A stretch of DNA of 64,000 nucleotides from Salinactinospora qingdaonensis (GTDB lineage: Bacteria; Actinomycetota; Actinomycetes; Streptosporangiales; Streptosporangiaceae): positions 242,722-306,721 of the forward strand of contig NZ_BAABDD010000004.1 of NCBI RefSeq assembly GCF_039539445.1, in the 5' to 3' direction. Shown one piece after another: positions 60,835 to 64,000 of this stretch (its first letter is position 1; each line of letters opens with the position of its first letter). The position numbers and the translations under genes were made by a program. The notes below the pieces were generated by a model. It was not told the origin of the DNA and ran no database searches. It saw nothing but the letters and a program-made list of their open reading frames with translations.

Positions 60835-61710
60835 GTGAGTACATTCGCCGCCCGCGCCGCCGCCCTTTCCGCGCTGTGCGCCACGGCCACCCTGCTGGGG
60901 CCGCTCACCGCCCTGCCGGCGCTCGCCGAGCCCACCCTGCCCACCCCGCCCGTCGAGATCCGGGAGGAGCTTCCCGACCTCACCGGCCTCGACGACATTC
61001 CCCTGGAGGTCGACCCGAGCGCGCTTGGCGAGCCCGACGACTCCGACTGTGAGGACGCCGACTCCTGCGAGTCGCCCGGCGACGAGCCGGTGCTTGAGGA
61101 GGCCCCGGTCGGCGGCGAGGGCTCCGGCGACGGCGGAAGCGGCGACGGCTCGGAGGACCCGCCGCTCGAGGAGGCGACACCTGAGATGGCCCCGCCCGAG
61201 GACGTGCCGCCCGAGCGGCTGCCCACTCCGGGGGCGTTCATGGACGACGGCTGCTGGTTCCACGATGGCCACGTCACCTACTGCCCCCCGCCCGAGAAAC
61301 TCCCCAAGCCGGGCCACTTCCTCGACAACGGGTGCTGGTTCTACAAGGGCGAGATCACCTATTGCCCGCCGGAGATCCCCGACGACCCCTCGGACGACCC
61401 CTCCGATGGGCCGTCAGATGAGCCCTCAGACGAGCCCTCCGACGTTTCCACCGCCGGCTTCACCTACGGCCCTTCCGACGCCCCCTCCGATGAGACCTCG
61501 GACAGCGAAACCACCCCCGACGAGGGGCACACCCCCGACGACGACACCACCGTGCCCGGCGGCAAGGACGGCCTCACCTCCGGCCTGCCGGTGACCGGCC
61601 CCAGCGCGATGCTGCTGTTCGTTGGCGGTACCGCACTGGTGGTCTGCGGCGGCGTCGCCTTCTGGATCTTCCGGCGCCGCGAGGAGCGCGACGACCCCAT
61701 TCTCGACTAG
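60835..61710 (+). CDS. LPXTG-type surface protein with duplicated Cys motif
   Basis: 291 residues. Signal peptide about 1-31 (ending PALA); an acidic Pro/Glu/Asp-rich region; two 24-residue repeats (129-152 and 156-179) sharing the pattern LPxPGxFxDxGCWF....(V/I)TYCPP; a long Asp/Ser/Pro spacer with repeated DDPSDEPS units; and a sortase signal LPVTG followed by a membrane helix and RRREERDD tail. Anchored to the cell wall with the repeats outside. GTG start with GAGGAGCACC. The repeated GCWF/TYCPP unit is not a domain I recognise; each copy has two Cys that may pair. Confidence 0.88.
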   Translation: MSTFAARAAALSALCATATLLGPLTALPALAEPTLPTPPVEIREELPDLTGLDDIPLEVDPSALGEPDDSDCEDADSCESPGDEPVLEEAPVGGEGSGDGGSGDGSEDPPLEEATPEMAPPEDVPPERLPTPGAFMDDGCWFHDGHVTYCPPPEKLPKPGHFLDNGCWFYKGEITYCPPEIPDDPSDDPSDGPSDEPSDEPSDVSTAGFTYGPSDAPSDETSDSETTPDEGHTPDDDTTVPGGKDGLTSGLPVTGPSAMLLFVGGTALVVCGGVAFWIFRRREERDDPILD

Positions 61711-62254
61711 CCGCGCTCTTTCCGCCCGGCCGGCTCCCGGAACTTTCGGGCGGAGCGACCGCTCCCGCCCACTCGGTTGGTGCGAATCTCGACGGGCTTC
61801 CCTAGGGCTCCGGCCACGGGGAAGCCCGCGGCTGTCCGCAGGAGCACCTGCCCTTACCCCGGCCGGCAACTCCGGGCGCCCCGCGTCCACCCGCCCCTGC
61901 CATGCCACGCGCCCCCGTCCCACCGCGGTCGTTCCCGCTTAGCCGCGGCCGACCCCACCCGCCTCCGTCTCCGGACGTTCCCCCCATCTGTACAGCGGTC
62001 GGCCTGTTGATCACGGAAAGTGGTATCGAGTCCCGTAGTGCGAACAGTGCGGATCTGCGGAGGTGATTTCCGAAACGCGAGGAGGAAACCCCGCGAAACG
62101 CGGAAACAGTGGTGAGTGATGGTCGGTGAGAATCTGGATTCTTCTGGGCTCGCTGGGTTCTGCTATGTCCGGTTCCGGCCGAGCTGTTTACTCTTGGTGA
62201 TCAGCGGGGTATGTCCGCGACGACACTCCCCCCGATATTTCCGGTGAGGAACCC
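61711..62254. other. Intergenic region before the zinc-ribbon gene
   Basis: 544 bp. No gene supported. The stretch 62030-62200 is less GC-rich and probably carries the promoter of the next two genes. Confidence 0.45.
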
Positions 62255-62380
62255 ATGGGCACGCGCGGTAAGCGTGAAGAATGCAGCGTTTGTAAGGGCA
62301 AAGGCGGCTGGAACGAGAACGACGACGGCAGGCGCCGTTGGGTGCAGTGCTGGGGCTGTAGCGGCACGGGCGAAGTATGA
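62255..62380 (+). CDS. 41-residue DnaJ-type zinc-ribbon protein
   Basis: 41 residues with two CxxCxGxG-like knuckles: CSVCKGKGGW and CWGCSGTGEV, enough to bind one zinc. GTGAGGAA lies upstream of ATG 62255. The stop overlaps the start of the methyltransferase gene by 4 nt (ATGA, 62377-62380), so the two are made together. Probably a small adaptor of the methyltransferase; function otherwise unknown. Confidence 0.78.
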   Translation: MGTRGKREECSVCKGKGGWNENDDGRRRWVQCWGCSGTGEV

Positions 62381-63225
62381 CCCCTGGCGAGCGGGCGGTC
62401 GCAGCGGTTGACCGGGAGCCTTTCATCCCGGAGACGATCTATGTGTCTGCCGAGGACACCGGCTGGCTGGTGCCGCTGCGCCGCACCCACGACCCCGCGA
62501 CCTGGCGCGCCCACGTTCACGCTGATGCTCCTGTAGTCACCGCCGTGGAGTACGACCCGCGCCTGCCCGCTCACCTGCGCGACCCGGCCGCCGGGCGAGG
62601 AGTGGTGTCGACGTCCTCCTCCAGCAAGCCGGCCATCATGGCGCGCATGGTCGACGCTCTCCGGCTCGCCGCCGGGCACCGGGTGCTGGAGATCGGCACC
62701 GGTACCGGGTGGAACGCCGCCGTCATCTCCAACATCACCGGCCCCGGAACAGTCACCACTGTGGAGGTCACCGCCGAGTTGGCCGACGCCGCCCGCCGCG
62801 CCCTCGCCGCGACCGGGTATGAGGTGGACGTGGTGACCGGCGACGGCGAGCGCGGCCACCCGCCGAACGCCCCCTATGACCGGGTGATCGCTACGGTGGC
62901 CGTGCACACCCTGCCCTATGCGTGGGTGGCCCAGACCCGCCCCGGCGGGCTGCTGGTGGTGCCGTGGGAACCGACTTTCCACCCTGACGGGCCGCTCGCT
63001 GTGCTCCGCCGTGAGGGGGACGGTACCGCTCAAGGCAGGTTCGTGGGCCCGGCCCACTTCATGCCGCTGCACCAGCAGCGCAGCGACACGGCGGCGCCCC
63101 ACGAGACCCGCGAACAGTGGGAAGCCACTGGCCGACCAGACCTGACCCGCTTCGGCGTGACCGTGACCCCCGAGGGCCAGCAGGTGTGGCTCGACGACCC
63201 CGGCACTCCTGTGCCGAGCGCCTGA
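62377..63225 (+). CDS. PCMT-like methyltransferase (protein-L-isoaspartate methyltransferase family)
   Basis: 282 residues. SAM motif VLEIGTGTGWNAAVI (about residues 99-113), acidic VTTVEVTAELADAARR, and YDRVIATVAVHTLPYAWVAQTRPGG match the PCMT fold. Actinomycetes carry many PCMT relatives, some acting in RiPP maturation rather than protein repair. The translational coupling to a 41-residue zinc-ribbon protein points to a specialised substrate. No RiPP precursor gene was found in the window. Confidence 0.85.
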   Translation: MTPGERAVAAVDREPFIPETIYVSAEDTGWLVPLRRTHDPATWRAHVHADAPVVTAVEYDPRLPAHLRDPAAGRGVVSTSSSSKPAIMARMVDALRLAAGHRVLEIGTGTGWNAAVISNITGPGTVTTVEVTAELADAARRALAATGYEVDVVTGDGERGHPPNAPYDRVIATVAVHTLPYAWVAQTRPGGLLVVPWEPTFHPDGPLAVLRREGDGTAQGRFVGPAHFMPLHQQRSDTAAPHETREQWEATGRPDLTRFGVTVTPEGQQVWLDDPGTPVPSA

Positions 63226-63368
63226 CCGCGTTTTCGTGGCTCCGTTGGGGCGCGGGGAGCGCTTCGGTGAGCTGGCCGCGTTGGTGTGACAGTGGGGAGC
63301 AGCCTTACTCCAGTGGGGTCTTCGGCGCTGTGTGGGTTTGGGCCGAGGGAGACGTGTGGTGTTTCCCG

Positions 63369-63404
63369 TCGCTCGTGCCTCGATCGCTCCGCGATCTCAG
63401 CAGC
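63369..63404 (+). repeat. 36-bp hairpin repeat, copy C (forward)
   Basis: TCGCTCGTGCCTCGATCGCT then ccGCGATCTCAGCAGC; 34 of 36 to copy A. The GATCGC/GCGATC stem is kept and a loop base changes. Confidence 0.88.
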
Positions 63405-63689
63405 CAGGGGCGGGCTGTGGCTGGGGTGGGTGTCCTAGCGCCGCGGCCCCACAGGAATCCGCCCGGCTGCTAAGGGCGGGCTGTGCCGGGGCCCTAGTGC
63501 TGTGGTCCCATGGGGAATCTGCCGCAGGAGGTTATGCCGGGGGCTCACCTGCCACTTCTCAGGGGTGTCATCTTCCCCGAGCGGTTGCGCTCGCCTGGCA
63601 CCGTGTCCGGGGTCTCCCCCTCGTGTTGTGTCTCGACCTAGCGCAGCGTTCCTTCACCCAGGAGCTACCGGCATCGTTTCACGCCCCTT

Positions 63690-63900
63690 AACCACCGCGT
63701 GTCCGTATCTTTTCGTGCTACCTCAACCACCGCACCCCCTTCAGGGCGCCTCAACCACCGTGCCCCCACACTTCTCGTGTCCCCCCAGCCACCGCACCCC
63801 CTTCAGGGCGCCTCAACCACCGTGCCCCCATGCTTCTCGTGTCCCCCCAGCCACCGCGCCCCCATGCTTCTCGTGTCCCCCCAGCCACCGCGCCCCCTCA
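63690..63900. repeat. Imperfect tandem repeats, about 62-bp compound unit
   Basis: Units of the type cctcaaccaccg(t/c)gcccc and ccagccaccgc(g/a)cccc alternate with cttctcgtgtccc and cttcagggcg. About three copies precede copy D. The unit structure is not that of a CRISPR array: there is no constant repeat with unique spacers. Confidence 0.7.
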
Positions 63901-63901
63901 G

Positions 63902-63937
63902 GCTGCTGAGATCGCGCAGCGATCGAGGCACGAGCGA
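63902..63937 (-). repeat. 36-bp hairpin repeat, copy D (inverted)
   Basis: Reverse complement of the repeat, with GATCGC-gca-GCGATC preserved on this strand. Pairs with copy C. Confidence 0.88.
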
Positions 63938-64000
63938 ACGGTGACGCCCTCCAGTCCCGCCAAGCACGACCACCCCCGCGCCGAGAGCACAGCGGTGTCG

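Larger units (their letters stand above)
63226..64000. other. Terminal intergenic region with inverted repeat pair
   Basis: 775 bp to the window edge. An inverted pair of the 36-bp hairpin repeat (63369 and 63902) encloses about 500 bp, including a C-rich tandem repeat array. The sequence inside the first repeat is similar for about 30 bp to that inside copy A at 27280. No coding frame is supported. Confidence 0.55.

Noticed and set aside
63690..63900. CRISPR-like spacing of repeats
   Set aside because: Units are compound tandem repeats without unique spacers; no cas genes.

Overview
The window is high-GC actinomycete DNA: C/G-ending codons, GTG and TTG starts, many ATGA/GTGA gene overlaps. 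A GH10 xylanase and a GH5 cellulase each sit behind a CelR-type operator (GGGAGCGCTCCC core), and an AA10 LPMO is present. Together these suggest Nocardiopsaceae (Nocardiopsis, Thermobifida or Streptomonospora relatives). The species cannot be named from this sequence.

1-24 kb holds a thiazoline nonribosomal peptide locus of the pyochelin/thiazostatin/yersiniabactin type. A leftward operon runs ArCP-Cy-A-PCP NRPS, TubC-Cy-A(MT)-PCP-TE NRPS, saccharopine-dehydrogenase-like oxidoreductase, thiazolinyl imide reductase, type II thioesterase, molybdo-hydroxylase FAD and 2Fe-2S subunits, then a carbamoyltransferase cut by the left edge. Rightward genes are a free-standing condensation domain, a P450 and a DrrABC-like exporter. 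An aryl-AMP ligase and an SsuD-like monooxygenase face back toward them. Expected logic: the ligase loads an aryl acid (salicylate-like) on the ArCP; two Cy/A modules add cysteine-type residues and cyclise them; the reductase and methyltransferase give an N-methylthiazolidine. The hydroxylase pair, carbamoyltransferase, extra oxidoreductase, P450 and lone C domain imply tailoring beyond pyochelin. The terminal TE lacks its catalytic Ser and His. The upstream NRPS and the oxidoreductase share a C-terminal EEGxL tail that may dock on the TubC domain.

24-34 kb has a fused acyl-CoA dehydrogenase, a PPOX-type protein, a CBS protein, a HAD hydrolase, and a compact operon of two unequal acyl-CoA-dehydrogenase-like proteins plus a small carrier protein. 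34-47 kb has the GH10 xylanase, a pyruvate-dehydrogenase-type E1alpha/E1beta/E2 operon beside a GntR regulator, a PAP2 phosphatase, a tandem Lrp regulator and KdpDE. 47-57 kb has cell-wall and secreted proteins, an SDR, an ArsR/SRPBCC pair, the LPMO, a hypothetical protein and the GH5-CBM3 cellulase. 57-64 kb has an NB-ARC/TPR protein with an amyloid-like N-terminal motif and small partner genes, an LPXTG-type surface protein, and a zinc-ribbon/methyltransferase pair.

A 36-bp hairpin repeat occurs as two inverted pairs (27.2/27.6 kb and 63.4/63.9 kb) with a degenerate fifth copy near 60.55 kb. No tRNA, rRNA, CRISPR array or transposase was seen.
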